From JBPOJN01 sp052033505 (GTDB lineage Bacteria > UBA10199 > JACPAL01 > GCA-016699445): a stretch of 64,000 bases of DNA. The notes under the pieces are model-generated. The model searched no databases, had not been told where the DNA came from, and was given only the letters and a program-made list of their open reading frames with translations. This document shows, piece after piece, positions 7,785-16,905 of the stretch. Position numbers and translations under genes: made by a program. The DNA is taken from NCBI GenBank assembly GCA_052033505.1, contig JBPOJN010000020.1:1-64000 (forward strand). The letters run 5' to 3'. Positions within the stretch are counted from its first letter, which is position 1. Each line of letters starts with the position of its first letter.

Positions 7785-8561
7785 ATGAACGGTAAAACCA
7801 TCACGGTGCTTGCGGCATTCCTGGCGCTCAGCATATCTGCGGGAGCCACGACCACGCCGCCGCCAACGGGGTTCGTGTGCAAAAAAACGCTCGGAGCCAT
7901 TCTCATCGACCAAGACCTGGTTATTCCTCAGAATAAGAAATGCACCTTGGACGGCACGATCGTCACCGGTAAAGTCACCGTCGGATTGAACGCGTTCCTG
8001 ATCGCCAAAAACGGCGCCTTTATCGGCGGGGATTTAGTGGGCAACATTCCGGCGAATATTCTCGTGAGCGATACGACGGTCGCCGGAAATGTCGACATCA
8101 ATGAACTGGGATCGGCCGGCGGCTACGATTTCAACTGCCTGCAAATCGGCACGTCCTCGATCGGCGGCGACGTCTTGGTGGATTCCACCAACGGAAGGCT
8201 GAAACTCTTGCCGGGCGAAACAAATCCCGTCGGAAACTGTTTGGAAATCAACAGTAACTTCATCGGGGGCAATCTCCTGGTCGAGAACACGATTGAGACT
8301 CCTCTCATCAGCAATCCCCTGGAATTTCTCATCACGGCGAACAGTACCGGCAACGATCTCACGTACCAAAGCAACTCAGTCGAGAGCAGCATCGCCGACA
8401 ATACGACCGGCAACGCCCTAAACTTCCTATGTAACACGGCCGCCGGAGACATTCTGCGCAACACAGTCAATGGTGATCTGAACTACCAAAGCGGCGCGCC
8501 GGTACCGACGGTGCAGGACAACACCGTGTTCGGTTCCGAAAATTCCGTCGATTGCCTTTAG
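7785..8561 (+). CDS. secreted repetitive beta-solenoid-like protein
   Basis: A Sec signal peptide (MNGKTITVLAAFLALSISAG-A) precedes a mature chain of about 235 residues. The chain is built of short repeated beta segments rich in N, G, T and D: LDGTIVTGKVTVG, then FIGGDLVGNIPANILVSDTTV, then IGGDVLVDSTNGRLKLL, then FIGGNLLVENTI and further GN-x-L motifs. This pattern fits a parallel beta-helix surface protein. Four cysteines are present. AAGGAG lies 7 bases before the ATG, and a strong intrinsic terminator follows the stop, so it is a one-gene unit. The ~270-bp upstream region must hold the promoter. Function is unknown. Confidence 0.65.
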   Translation: MNGKTITVLAAFLALSISAGATTTPPPTGFVCKKTLGAILIDQDLVIPQNKKCTLDGTIVTGKVTVGLNAFLIAKNGAFIGGDLVGNIPANILVSDTTVAGNVDINELGSAGGYDFNCLQIGTSSIGGDVLVDSTNGRLKLLPGETNPVGNCLEINSNFIGGNLLVENTIETPLISNPLEFLITANSTGNDLTYQSNSVESSIADNTTGNALNFLCNTAAGDILRNTVNGDLNYQSGAPVPTVQDNTVFGSENSVDCL

Positions 8562-8576
8562 TTTTAAATAAGAACG

Positions 8577-8613
8577 GCGGCGGTGAGGGGTATACCCTTC
8601 ACCGCCGCTTTTT
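8577..8613 (+). terminator. Rho-independent terminator of the solenoid-protein gene
   Basis: A GC-rich stem (GCGGCGGTGA pairing with TCACCGCCGC around a short GGGTATACCC-like top) is followed by TTTTTT. It starts 16 bases after the stop codon at 8561. It also overlaps the apparent 5' end of the next ORF, which is one reason to move that gene's start to 8664. Confidence 0.85.
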
Positions 8614-8663
8614 TATTTTCACTCCGCAACTTATCCGTGCCAGGAACGAGATCGTTCAACCTT

Positions 8664-9908
8664 ATGAGTCTCACTCCCGCTTACGGCACTCCGCCCATGA
8701 TGATCCCGAACTTGAGCCACTTGCGTCCCCGCGTGGAGACGGGCGACGTTTTTTTCGCGGGTTTCGCCAACGTACGCTCTTTCGGCGACACGACAATGAT
8801 CGGCGGAAAACCGACCGCGATGTACTGCGACGACGCGCTCCGCAACGCTTATCTCCCCGAATCCCTCGCCGCACTCTTCCGAAACTGGCCCTCTCCCTCC
8901 CCGAAATCTTCCTTGCCTGGTTTCCTGGGATTCGCTGAGGTCTGGGATCAAGAATACGCTAAGAATTTTTTCGGATCCGATCCCTTAAGACACTATGAGA
9001 CCTTACTGGGTCCCTTCGAAAGGGGGCTGCCCGAAATACTGGATGCGATCTCCAAAGACAGTTTATTACTGCACTACACCCTGAACTTCAGCCCGGACGT
9101 TTTCGTGCGGCATTTCGCACAATCCCAGCTCCTGGCCGGTGCCGGCGGCGTGCAAAACCCGGATCCCGCAGGAATATTCGACTTCATGTTCCGCTACGCG
9201 CGCCAAAAAATCGTGGAAACCGTCCAAGGCACCATGTCCGAACTCGAAAAAAAATTCGAGGGCCGGAAGTTTTTCGGGTCCGGGGCGGCGCTCTCCGTCA
9301 ACCGGCGCTACAAAATCTTGAGACAGGAATTCATTCCTTTCACTTCGGAAAAATACGGCCTCGACCGCTATGCACGTAAAGGGATTTTGAGTGCAGACGC
9401 GGAACTGCCAAACGGCCGCAGGGTCTCGGTTTTCGTCGTTCACTTTCACGTGGGCGATTCCGCGGAATCTTGCCGGGCGCGGGACCAGCAAATCCGTCAA
9501 TTCCAGGACGTCATGAAATCGGCCCCTTATCCGGTGATGGTGCTCTTGGATACAAACATTATCGCCGAAAAGTGGAGCACGGCGGAAAACCTGGTCGCCA
9601 CCGAAGAGTACCTTTCGACACTGCAGACTTTAGGATTGAAGGATTCGTTCCGCACCATCTACCCGGACGCCACGCACATGCCGGGATTTACCTACGACGA
9701 CGCCACGCACTTCTCCGAGAAGTTGAAGATCGAGTGCCCGAAGGACTCGCCGGCGCGTTTCCAGCGCCTGGACGGCGTTTGGTACGGACCGGGCTTACAT
9801 CCCGTCTTCGCGGGCGTGCTTCCGCTCATTCACTCCAAATACCGGGGCAAACCCCTTTCCGACCACCACTGCATGGTCGTTTCCGCGCTTGAGTTTTGTT
9901 CTCGCTAA
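8664..9908 (+). CDS. endonuclease/exonuclease/phosphatase (EEP)-like protein
   Basis: I place the start at ATG 8664 (MSLTPAYG), because the longer frame from 8583 runs through the terminator. The ~414-residue product shows late EEP-superfamily motifs: RRVSVFVVHFHVGDSAESCR (the strand-plus-histidine segment), VMVLLDTNII (the G-D-x-N position) and SDHHCMVV (the catalytic Asp-His pair). Such enzymes hydrolyse phosphodiesters in DNA, RNA or lipids with Mg2+. The N-terminal ~170 residues are divergent, and only the C-terminal half is clearly EEP-like. There is no signal peptide. Substrate is unknown. Confidence 0.6.
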   Translation: MSLTPAYGTPPMMIPNLSHLRPRVETGDVFFAGFANVRSFGDTTMIGGKPTAMYCDDALRNAYLPESLAALFRNWPSPSPKSSLPGFLGFAEVWDQEYAKNFFGSDPLRHYETLLGPFERGLPEILDAISKDSLLLHYTLNFSPDVFVRHFAQSQLLAGAGGVQNPDPAGIFDFMFRYARQKIVETVQGTMSELEKKFEGRKFFGSGAALSVNRRYKILRQEFIPFTSEKYGLDRYARKGILSADAELPNGRRVSVFVVHFHVGDSAESCRARDQQIRQFQDVMKSAPYPVMVLLDTNIIAEKWSTAENLVATEEYLSTLQTLGLKDSFRTIYPDATHMPGFTYDDATHFSEKLKIECPKDSPARFQRLDGVWYGPGLHPVFAGVLPLIHSKYRGKPLSDHHCMVVSALEFCSR

Positions 9909-9962
9909 GGGGTTGTGCGTCTTTCTTAGCAACCGGATCTTCGGAATGCCGAATTTTCACAA

Positions 9963-11303
9963 ATGAATATTTCTCGCCCGGTGTATCCGATACGGAACAT
10001 CATCACGGATTCCGTAGGATTAAATAATCTGCAAAGCGGTTTAAGAAATAAGAACGTCTGCGTGATCCGCGGTGGCGGTGTATTGGCGAATGCCTTGTGC
10101 GCGGCTTTGGCGCCTGCGCTGCGCGAGGTGCAGTTTGTTTTGGTCCCCGGAAAACGGCCGCAACCTCCGCGGCTCGAGGCGGGACTCACGCTCCGCCGGA
10201 ACGCCATCGAAGGACTCGCGGCATTGATGAAGGTCTCTCCCGAACGCGTCGTCACCCTTTTGGGCGGACCCGAAGCCTGTTTTCACACCATGAAAATAGG
10301 AATGATCGGCGCCTCCGGCCTGGAAAAAGCCATAGAAATGTCCGTGAGCGACGGCCCTTTCGGACTTTCGACGCCGCCTTATCATATTTCCGACGTCATG
10401 CTGGATTTGATGGGAGGCCTGGACTTAGGAAACGTGCACTTGGTGTCCGGGTCCATTCCCTCCTCGTGGGATTCGTCCTTGGGAATCCCCATCCGGTTCG
10501 ACGACGGAAAAGAGGACCGGTTTCAAGTGTCGCCGCACAAGACCATAGCCTTGAATGCGAGCCCTTCTCCCTTTCATCATGAAAATTTTCCGGTAGTCCG
10601 CACCGCCGACAAATACGTCGTCGCGGCGCAAGTCCCGATCGTGGCGACTGAGGCTTCGCTTTTTCAGCTGAAAGACACTTTTTCTTTGGGACGAGACGGA
10701 GAAACCGTCGCCTTCATGACCCCGTGTGCCGACAAAGTACCGGGAAACCATGTCACTGACTACGCGGTGCTGGCGGAATTCGCCGAAACCGACGCGATAC
10801 AGGAACCTCAAAAAATCGCGGACGCACGGCGGCGTATCGGTGAAAGTCTGCTCCGAAAATTAAACGCATGGGGTCTTTCGCCCGTCGACGCCGAAAATAC
10901 CATGGGCACCGTGGCGATCCCAGGCTCGGATAAACGCCTACGCGGCTCCCTCTCACCGGTCTGTCAGGCCTCGGTCGATTTTGGATCCCCTTACACGGTG
11001 GTAGGTGGAGACGGGATGTATTACGCGATCGCGGGAGCGCTGCGCCTCGCGAAACTGCTACCGAAACAGCCTGACCTCGCGAAAAATTTCACAGCCGGAT
11101 TCTTAAAAGCTTATGGCGCCGCAGTCTCCGACATCCAGGGATGGTTGGACGACGAACATCATATGTCGGTGGGAGTTCTTTACCATCCGGAATTAGAGGC
11201 CATGCTGGACATGCTCCAAACTGAACAATGCACTCCGGTGCGCACCTCTCTAACCGGCACCTATCTGGGAATGGAAATCCTGCAAAAAGTGCTCGGCGAT
11301 TAG
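9963..11303 (+). CDS. orphan protein with a possible Rossmann/FAD-like fold
   Basis: The 446-residue product has an early VCVIRGGGVLANALCAALAP segment that fits a degenerate G-x-G-x(3)-A dinucleotide-binding loop. A later VVGGDGMYYAIAGALRLAKLL recalls the second FAD contact (G-D-x...A..L) of flavin monooxygenase-like proteins. The distance between them is reasonable for that fold. The canonical residues are only partly kept, so this is an inference. There are no membrane segments or signal peptide. It lies 54 bp downstream of the EEP-like gene on the same strand. Confidence 0.5.
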   Translation: MNISRPVYPIRNIITDSVGLNNLQSGLRNKNVCVIRGGGVLANALCAALAPALREVQFVLVPGKRPQPPRLEAGLTLRRNAIEGLAALMKVSPERVVTLLGGPEACFHTMKIGMIGASGLEKAIEMSVSDGPFGLSTPPYHISDVMLDLMGGLDLGNVHLVSGSIPSSWDSSLGIPIRFDDGKEDRFQVSPHKTIALNASPSPFHHENFPVVRTADKYVVAAQVPIVATEASLFQLKDTFSLGRDGETVAFMTPCADKVPGNHVTDYAVLAEFAETDAIQEPQKIADARRRIGESLLRKLNAWGLSPVDAENTMGTVAIPGSDKRLRGSLSPVCQASVDFGSPYTVVGGDGMYYAIAGALRLAKLLPKQPDLAKNFTAGFLKAYGAAVSDIQGWLDDEHHMSVGVLYHPELEAMLDMLQTEQCTPVRTSLTGTYLGMEILQKVLGD

Positions 11304-11312
11304 CGGCGGAGC

Positions 11313-11777
11313 TTATTCTTCGTTGGTACGGACGATAAGCTCCACCGTCACGTCCTCACTGTCGTCGATCGCCACGAAGTCATAGCGCACGCGGATTTTC
11401 CCCTCGTAAATGCCCGGCTCCAAACCTTCCGGCGCCACCGCCACCTCAACGCTGTCCACGCCGTCGAAACCGTCGCGGTCCAAGAGCAGCCACGGTTGAT
11501 CCGATCGGACCGAACCGCCGCAGGACGTATCGAACGCATAACTCGGATCGTAGCATTGCACCGCGATCGACTGGGACGGCGGCGGTTCTTCTCCCACGAC
11601 GCTCGAAAAGGTCAGGACGTGAGGATCGACCGCGACCTGAGTCAGCACCAAACTATCGACGGCCGAACCGCATCCCGCCGCGGCGAGCTCGGTGCCGAAA
11701 CCGGCGCGTGCACGCGTAACGGATAAAGCGCAGATGGCCACCGAAGAGAGGGCAAATAATAAAAAGCGTATTTTCAT
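11313..11777 (-). CDS. secreted BACON/Ig-like small protein
   Basis: A Sec signal peptide (MKIRFLLFALSSVAICALSV, cleaved near TRARA-G) leads a ~130-residue mature domain. The domain has strands of the type VDPHVLTFSSVVGEEPPPSQ, then WLLLDRDGF, then VEVAVAPEGLEPGIYEGKIRVRYDF, then EDVTVELIVR. The 'L.F....G..P..q.i.v' opening and the 'GiYeg.I.V' closing resemble BACON or Ig-like carbohydrate/adhesion modules. Four cysteines may pair. It is convergent with the 9963-11303 gene, with a 9-bp gap. Function is not known. Confidence 0.55.
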   Translation of the reverse strand: MKIRFLLFALSSVAICALSVTRARAGFGTELAAAGCGSAVDSLVLTQVAVDPHVLTFSSVVGEEPPPSQSIAVQCYDPSYAFDTSCGGSVRSDQPWLLLDRDGFDGVDSVEVAVAPEGLEPGIYEGKIRVRYDFVAIDDSEDVTVELIVRTNEE

Positions 11778-11826
11778 GGGCTAGGCTTAAAGCTTAGAGC
11801 AAAAAGACTTCTACGAAAATAGGGAA

Positions 11827-13011
11827 TTACTTCTTATCACTGCCTGTCCCGCGCCGTGGACGGCGTGGAGAATCCGGTTTCTGGGTTTCGGTGGCAGCGT
11901 GAAGCGTCCGCTTATGTCCCCCTTGGGGTACCATGAGGGTTATGATCTCTCCGTCGTCAATGGGTCTTGCCACCACACCGTCCGCATCCACACGTGAAAA
12001 GGGCTTGGTCACCGCGTTTTCTATGCTGGGAGGTCTGAATTGAACGGCCCCGCTTTGCGCTAACTGGAGCGGAAGTCCATAACGCACAACCGCCGCATCC
12101 GGTTTCGTCGTTTCCGCTACGATCCACTGGCTCTCCGGCACGTCGGGATGTAAGTAGTGAAACAGGGAATGCAACCCGGACGGCAATCCACTCCCCGCTC
12201 CGCCCGTCTGGTAAAATCGCACGGCACCTCTATAGACCGCGACGATTTTCGCGTTGGCGCCATTCGGGAGAAGTGAACCGTAAAAATCATCGGGTACTTC
12301 CGATTCCCGGGCCAGATGAGTCAGGAGAAGCGAATCGGGAAACTGAAAACTCTCGAATTTAAGGGCGTGTATCTGTTCTTGGCTGGCATCCCACACCTGG
12401 TCTTCATAGGTGCGCAAAGCCGTCGCACTAAAGCCGTCCACATAACGCGTCGCTTCTTGGCCCAGCGATCTTTCCCAGACCGAAGGCAAAAAAACCTGTA
12501 GAGCGGAGTGAAAATTGAACGAAGTCGGCTGAAGCTTTCCCGACGCATCGAAAAAGCTCCCTAATAACTTGGCCGCGGCCCACTGAGACAAGGTATGAGG
12601 TAAGTAACCCAAGCGTTGAGCAGGAGAAAGAAGTTCGGGAAACAGGTCCTCCACGGCCGCTTGCTTCCTCCGGCTTAAAACCTCGAGGCTGCCGCCATGC
12701 CCCACGGCTAAACTGCCCTGCCGCGTCCCGACCGGAGAGGAGTCCCGCCGCACATCCCCAGTCAAAAGACCGCTGCCTTCGAAAATGGCGCAGGCATGCT
12801 TCCTAACCACGTTTTGAATGATGACTTGCCCCAGATTGATGACCGCCCGTTGAAGGAACTGATCGCGCTTGGCGGAGACAGGTGATTCCGCCGCGATCGC
12901 CGCCTGGTCGAAAAACCGTATGTACTCAGCATCGTAAAGTTCATAGCCACACACGGCGGCGAGGGAACGGAAGAATGCAGGAGCTTGAGGAGCGATCACA
13001 CCAAGGGCCAT
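11827..13011 (-). CDS. large hypothetical cytoplasmic protein
   Basis: This is a 394-residue protein without signal peptide or membrane helix. It has a mixed alpha/beta appearance and ends in a basic, disordered tail (TETQKPDSPRRPRRGTGSDKK). I find no motif of a known family. Together with the genes at 15615, 22145, 38527 and 52190 it belongs to a set of soluble, unrecognised proteins scattered through the window, each standing alone. Coding-strand codon bias is strong, so the reading frame is reliable. Confidence 0.55.
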   Translation of the reverse strand: MALGVIAPQAPAFFRSLAAVCGYELYDAEYIRFFDQAAIAAESPVSAKRDQFLQRAVINLGQVIIQNVVRKHACAIFEGSGLLTGDVRRDSSPVGTRQGSLAVGHGGSLEVLSRRKQAAVEDLFPELLSPAQRLGYLPHTLSQWAAAKLLGSFFDASGKLQPTSFNFHSALQVFLPSVWERSLGQEATRYVDGFSATALRTYEDQVWDASQEQIHALKFESFQFPDSLLLTHLARESEVPDDFYGSLLPNGANAKIVAVYRGAVRFYQTGGAGSGLPSGLHSLFHYLHPDVPESQWIVAETTKPDAAVVRYGLPLQLAQSGAVQFRPPSIENAVTKPFSRVDADGVVARPIDDGEIITLMVPQGGHKRTLHAATETQKPDSPRRPRRGTGSDKK

Positions 13012-13173
13012 GCGGGCCTCATCGTTTCAGTGGCTTAAAAGTTGTGTGGAATCGGGACGAAATCGGGACGAAAAATATTAAAAATTCTAGGCGCAAACTG
13101 CCATGGAAATCTTTTGTGAAAAAGCTCCAAGACGCGTACGATCGGCCCCTCTTACTTTCTTTAAGGAGCTTTC

Positions 13174-15060
13174 ATGGGAAAAAGGTTCAAAATCCTTCCG
13201 TTGTTCTTTCTCCTTTGGGTTGCCGGAAGCTGCTCCTCCGAAAATACAACCGTCGGTGAAGCTTCCGAAACCATCGACGTCCCCGCCTTAGAAACCTACG
13301 CCTCCGAATGCGCCGACGCTGCGGCGGCCACGATCGATGCAGGAGCGGTCAACGAACAAGAGACGAATGCATCGCAATCTTTTTTGGATTGCCGCGTCCG
13401 CTATGAAAACCGCGCCCTGGAATTAGACGGATCGAATTCGCAAGCCGCTCTCGAAGGCCCTTCTTCTTCCGATCTTTCTTTACGCCTTCTCGCCACCATC
13501 TCGCCTCCCGTGATCGAAGGCACCCATCTCGGGGCAACCGACGTTTATTCCATCGGCGACCGGGCGGTGGTGACTTATAATACACCCGGAGCAGATTATT
13601 TCGGCGCCCTGCAAATCGTGGACATCCACAATCCCTTGCGGCCACGCCTGATTTCCGAATCCGTCTTCGTGACCACCGATCTCTCGGCGTCCTGGCTCGA
13701 AGGTTCCACGCTGTATTTGGCGGGGGCGCGCGACGTCACTACGACCGGCTTCGACGATCCGGCCGAAATTTTCGCGGCGGACTTGGACTCTTCTTTGATC
13801 CCTCTGGGTTTTTCGGATCCGGCGCCTTTGCCCTCTTTCGTCGGAACCGACTTGGCCGTCCATAACGGCTCTCTGTACGCCACTACGGGCGATGCCGGAG
13901 GCTTGGTCAAACTGAACACGTCCAGCTTGGCGATGGAGAATTTTCTGGATCTGGAGGACGCGCGTTCGTTGGTTTACGACGATGACCGCCTCTACGTCTT
14001 CCAAGGCACGCCGGGACGTTTGACCGCGGTCGACCCCGATACCTTCGCGTCCGAGACTTTCAGCGTAGGCGGCGCTACGATCCCGGAATCCAAAAGCACC
14101 ATCGAAGCGGACGAACACCTGCTCTTCATCGGCGCGGGAGACGGGGGCGCTTTGATTGTTTCTCCGGAAGATGGAAGCGTGCTGGCGACGATCGCGAATC
14201 CGAACGACCCCGCACTCGATGACAGCCTGGAAGTCGCCAATGCGGTCACCGTAAACGACCACTTGGTTTTCGTCTCCAACGGTCAAGCGGGCATACGTCT
14301 TGTTTCGTGGGAGGAAAGAAACGACGACATCCAGACTCAAGTTTTAGGGACCTTAAATCTAGGCGAAAACATTTCTGCCAATGACATCGCCTATCGAGAC
14401 GACTATCTCATGGTCGCCGCAGGGACCGCGGGACTGAAGATCGTGAAAGTCATCCGCAGCCCTTACGTCGCCTCGAGCCCGTGCGAGTCGGTGACGGCGC
14501 TGTTTTGCGACGACTTCAATCAGGTCGACGGATTCAAAATTAACGACAACGAAATCTGGGAAGGCAATAGCTCGCAGGCGGTGGCGACCGTCATCGGCGC
14601 AGGCGGACGGATCAACAAAAACAAGAGTATCACGACGTTTTCGTCCTTCGATCCCACGACCGTCGGCAAACACCATTCGATCAAGCTTCTGAAATCCACG
14701 ATTTTTACGGTGCATTGGGAAAAAGACAAAAACATCGGCATCCAAATCCGGTATGACGGCGCCACGGGCGTCACCGCTTATATCGGAAAAGTGAACAATG
14801 CCACCAAACGCAAGACGGTCAATTTCACTCTGCCCGGGGGCGCGTCGTTCGTCGTGGCGCACGTCTATCAACAGGGCACGACCATAAAGATTACCCTGGA
14901 ACTCCAGGACGGCACGACGCTGACTTCGGGGCTTATCACGACGACGGAGCCTCAGTTGCTCGATCCGCAGGCCGTCCGCATCGAACCTTTTTCCAACGCC
15001 GACCAACCGGTGAATGCTCCATCTTTCGACAACGTCCTGGTCGAAGACTTCTCGTTTTAG
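13174..15060 (+). CDS. LVIVD-repeat beta-propeller lipoprotein
   Basis: An N-terminal lipobox (LLWVAGSC, Cys20) marks a lipoprotein of 628 residues. Residues about 100-430 form propeller-type repeats: ALQIVDIHNPLRPRLISE (an exact LVIVD-style D-I-x-N-P-x-x-P motif), ADLDSSLIPLG, TDLAVHNGSLYATTGDAGG, VNDHLVFVSNGQAGIRLVSW and NDIAYRDDYLMVAAGTAGLK. The remaining ~200 residues form a jelly-roll-like domain (CDDFNQVDGF...DNVLVEDFSF) that resembles a lectin-like or glycanase-associated fold. The ribosome-binding site AAGGAG lies 6 bases before the ATG. The protein is probably surface or periplasmic, binding a ligand or partner. It differs from the B12-linked propellers at 46-49 kb but shares their general architecture. 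Confidence 0.7.
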   Translation: MGKRFKILPLFFLLWVAGSCSSENTTVGEASETIDVPALETYASECADAAAATIDAGAVNEQETNASQSFLDCRVRYENRALELDGSNSQAALEGPSSSDLSLRLLATISPPVIEGTHLGATDVYSIGDRAVVTYNTPGADYFGALQIVDIHNPLRPRLISESVFVTTDLSASWLEGSTLYLAGARDVTTTGFDDPAEIFAADLDSSLIPLGFSDPAPLPSFVGTDLAVHNGSLYATTGDAGGLVKLNTSSLAMENFLDLEDARSLVYDDDRLYVFQGTPGRLTAVDPDTFASETFSVGGATIPESKSTIEADEHLLFIGAGDGGALIVSPEDGSVLATIANPNDPALDDSLEVANAVTVNDHLVFVSNGQAGIRLVSWEERNDDIQTQVLGTLNLGENISANDIAYRDDYLMVAAGTAGLKIVKVIRSPYVASSPCESVTALFCDDFNQVDGFKINDNEIWEGNSSQAVATVIGAGGRINKNKSITTFSSFDPTTVGKHHSIKLLKSTIFTVHWEKDKNIGIQIRYDGATGVTAYIGKVNNATKRKTVNFTLPGGASFVVAHVYQQGTTIKITLELQDGTTLTSGLITTTEPQLLDPQAVRIEPFSNADQPVNAPSFDNVLVEDFSF

Positions 15061-15133
15061 TTTTTTCGTTTTTAATTTACGAAGGATGCCCTTTTTTAGG
15101 GCCAAAAGAGAAAAAGGGTCAGTAATCCGCCGA

Positions 15134-15535
15134 TCAGGAACGACAGCCACGCGGCGAATCCGCGGGAGCTTTTTTATGAGCGACGCGGTACACCCAAAAG
15201 ATAAGAACCCCTTGAAGCGGCAACCGTGCCCAGAGCGCCCAAGCCGGAATTTCCGGAAACGCTTCCGGATGAAGCGCCATGTGGAGATTCGCGGGCCACA
15301 CGGCTACGAGCAGCGCGATCAGGCCCCAACCCGCAAGTCTCGAGTGTTTAGGAATCAGCAGCCCCAGCCCTAAACCGGCCTCACAGAGACCACTCGCATA
15401 GACCATCATCAAGGGAAACGGGATATAAGGGGGCATCGCGCGCAGGTACGTCTCGGGTTTTAAAAAATGCAGAGTCCCGGCCGCGATGAAAAAAACGGCT
15501 AAGAGGATTTTATTTATCGAAACCCAGCACCTCAT
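15134..15535 (-). CDS. DoxX-like membrane protein
   Basis: The 133-residue protein has four transmembrane helices and the typical DoxX-like features: a first helix ending FIAAGTLHFLKPETYLRAMPPYIP, a second with GLCEAGLGLGLLIP, and WPANLHMALHPE before the last helix. DoxX-family proteins are inner-membrane proteins connected to quinone or redox chemistry. No redox partner lies alongside, and the gene is alone. Start and frame are clear. Confidence 0.75.
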   Translation of the reverse strand: MRCWVSINKILLAVFFIAAGTLHFLKPETYLRAMPPYIPFPLMMVYASGLCEAGLGLGLLIPKHSRLAGWGLIALLVAVWPANLHMALHPEAFPEIPAWALWARLPLQGVLIFWVYRVAHKKAPADSPRGCRS

Positions 15536-15614
15536 GCGTTTCCTGATTTTAAGATTGGACGAAGCAGCCTGCGTGTCACTAAAACAATCTCACACTCAAG
15601 GATCGGGGAAAACC

Positions 15615-16802
15615 TTAAGTCCGTTTTTTACCGCTGACGGGAGAGGGTGGCTTCAGGGGGGGCGGGCCGAATCCACTCTTGGGCGTCTTCGTCCTTGCTG
15701 AAGGCGGGAACTCGCCCGTAGCGGTTATTCTGGCTATACCTTGAATGATGCGGGTCGGAGGACTGATTCCTAAATTATGCTGCAATCTCTCCGCTCGGGG
15801 GTGCCCCCTCCAGTTTTTCAACGCTGCAAGCGCCGCTTCGTGGTCCGTTTTTGAAATAAGGATTTCGAGAATCTTCGCGACTTTATCCGCGATCGCACTA
15901 TCGGGATCCTCGATGCCTTCTACGAGCTTCATGAGATTCGAGAGCGTCCGTGACGTCACGCTCTCCCGGATCGCATCGATCACCATGGCGTTTATCGGAT
16001 CGTTTTTAGAGCGGGAGGCTTCTTGCAGCGCCTTGATCAAACACTCCCAAGCTTTGAAACTGTTTTTACCGCCACTGCCCGCGGTTTCGGCCATTACCGG
16101 CATCATAAAGGAGTTTTTGGAAAATAATTTCCAAGTCCTCTCCGCAAACTCTGCGGGGCCTTCCAGGACTTGAAGCACGAGATAGCCGTAATAATTCAAC
16201 AAACGCGCATTGATGTGATCGATCTCAGCCGTATCGCTGAGCCTCCGTAAAGCCCTTGCCGCCTCTTGATTGACTTTGAGCGGCAAATCCCAACGTGTGG
16301 CCATGGCCCATAAAGCGTCCAAATCGACCGACGCCAATTCTTCTAAAGCTTCTCCCGCGAGCGGCACATTTTCGGAAATCAATCCACAAACGACGGTGAC
16401 CGCAAAGACGTTTCCATCCCCAATGTGCTTCATGAGGATCGTCAACGCCCCTTTGTCTCCTCTTTCCACGGCCTGCTTCAGATTGTTCGCACGCGCCTTT
16501 GGATTCATGGAGGTCATGGGATTCATGACCACAGTGCCCGCCGCCAAACCGCTCATCGGAGTCGCCAAAGATGCGAGTCCTTTGCCCAAAAAAATCGGGA
16601 CCAGTGACGGATGCGCCGTCGACGCGGCTAAAATGAGGTGGAGCTTTCCGTCCGGAAGCGTTTCTTTCGCGAAGTGATCGATGACCTTGCCGAGAGTGGC
16701 AAGAGAGGTCGACACAACGGATCCAACGGAAAATTTTGAAGCTGCGTGAAAAAAAGAAACGGGAGACGAGGGCAGACCGCCAATCAAAGAATTATTCCCC
16801 AT
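15615..16802 (-). CDS. hypothetical HEAT-like helical protein
   Basis: This 395-residue protein is dominated by amphipathic helices in pairs (for example KARANNLKQAVERGDKGALT, then LAGEALEELASVDLDALWAM, then AIADKVAKILEILISKTDHEA), as in armadillo/HEAT repeat proteins. A low-complexity proline/lysine tail (PKSGFGPPPLKPPSPVSGKK) follows. No signal peptide or catalytic motif is present. It is divergent from the DTW gene across an AT-rich ~100-bp region that probably holds both promoters. No specific family is recognised. Confidence 0.55.
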   Translation of the reverse strand: MGNNSLIGGLPSSPVSFFHAASKFSVGSVVSTSLATLGKVIDHFAKETLPDGKLHLILAASTAHPSLVPIFLGKGLASLATPMSGLAAGTVVMNPMTSMNPKARANNLKQAVERGDKGALTILMKHIGDGNVFAVTVVCGLISENVPLAGEALEELASVDLDALWAMATRWDLPLKVNQEAARALRRLSDTAEIDHINARLLNYYGYLVLQVLEGPAEFAERTWKLFSKNSFMMPVMAETAGSGGKNSFKAWECLIKALQEASRSKNDPINAMVIDAIRESVTSRTLSNLMKLVEGIEDPDSAIADKVAKILEILISKTDHEAALAALKNWRGHPRAERLQHNLGISPPTRIIQGIARITATGEFPPSARTKTPKSGFGPPPLKPPSPVSGKKRT

Positions 16803-16905
16803 GAATCTTTCTCTAATCTTGAAATAAAAAGTTGTGTAAATACTTTTCTAACTATTTAATTTTTAAAAATTTTTATGGATAAAATTTATCCCGGGATTTT
16901 ATTTT

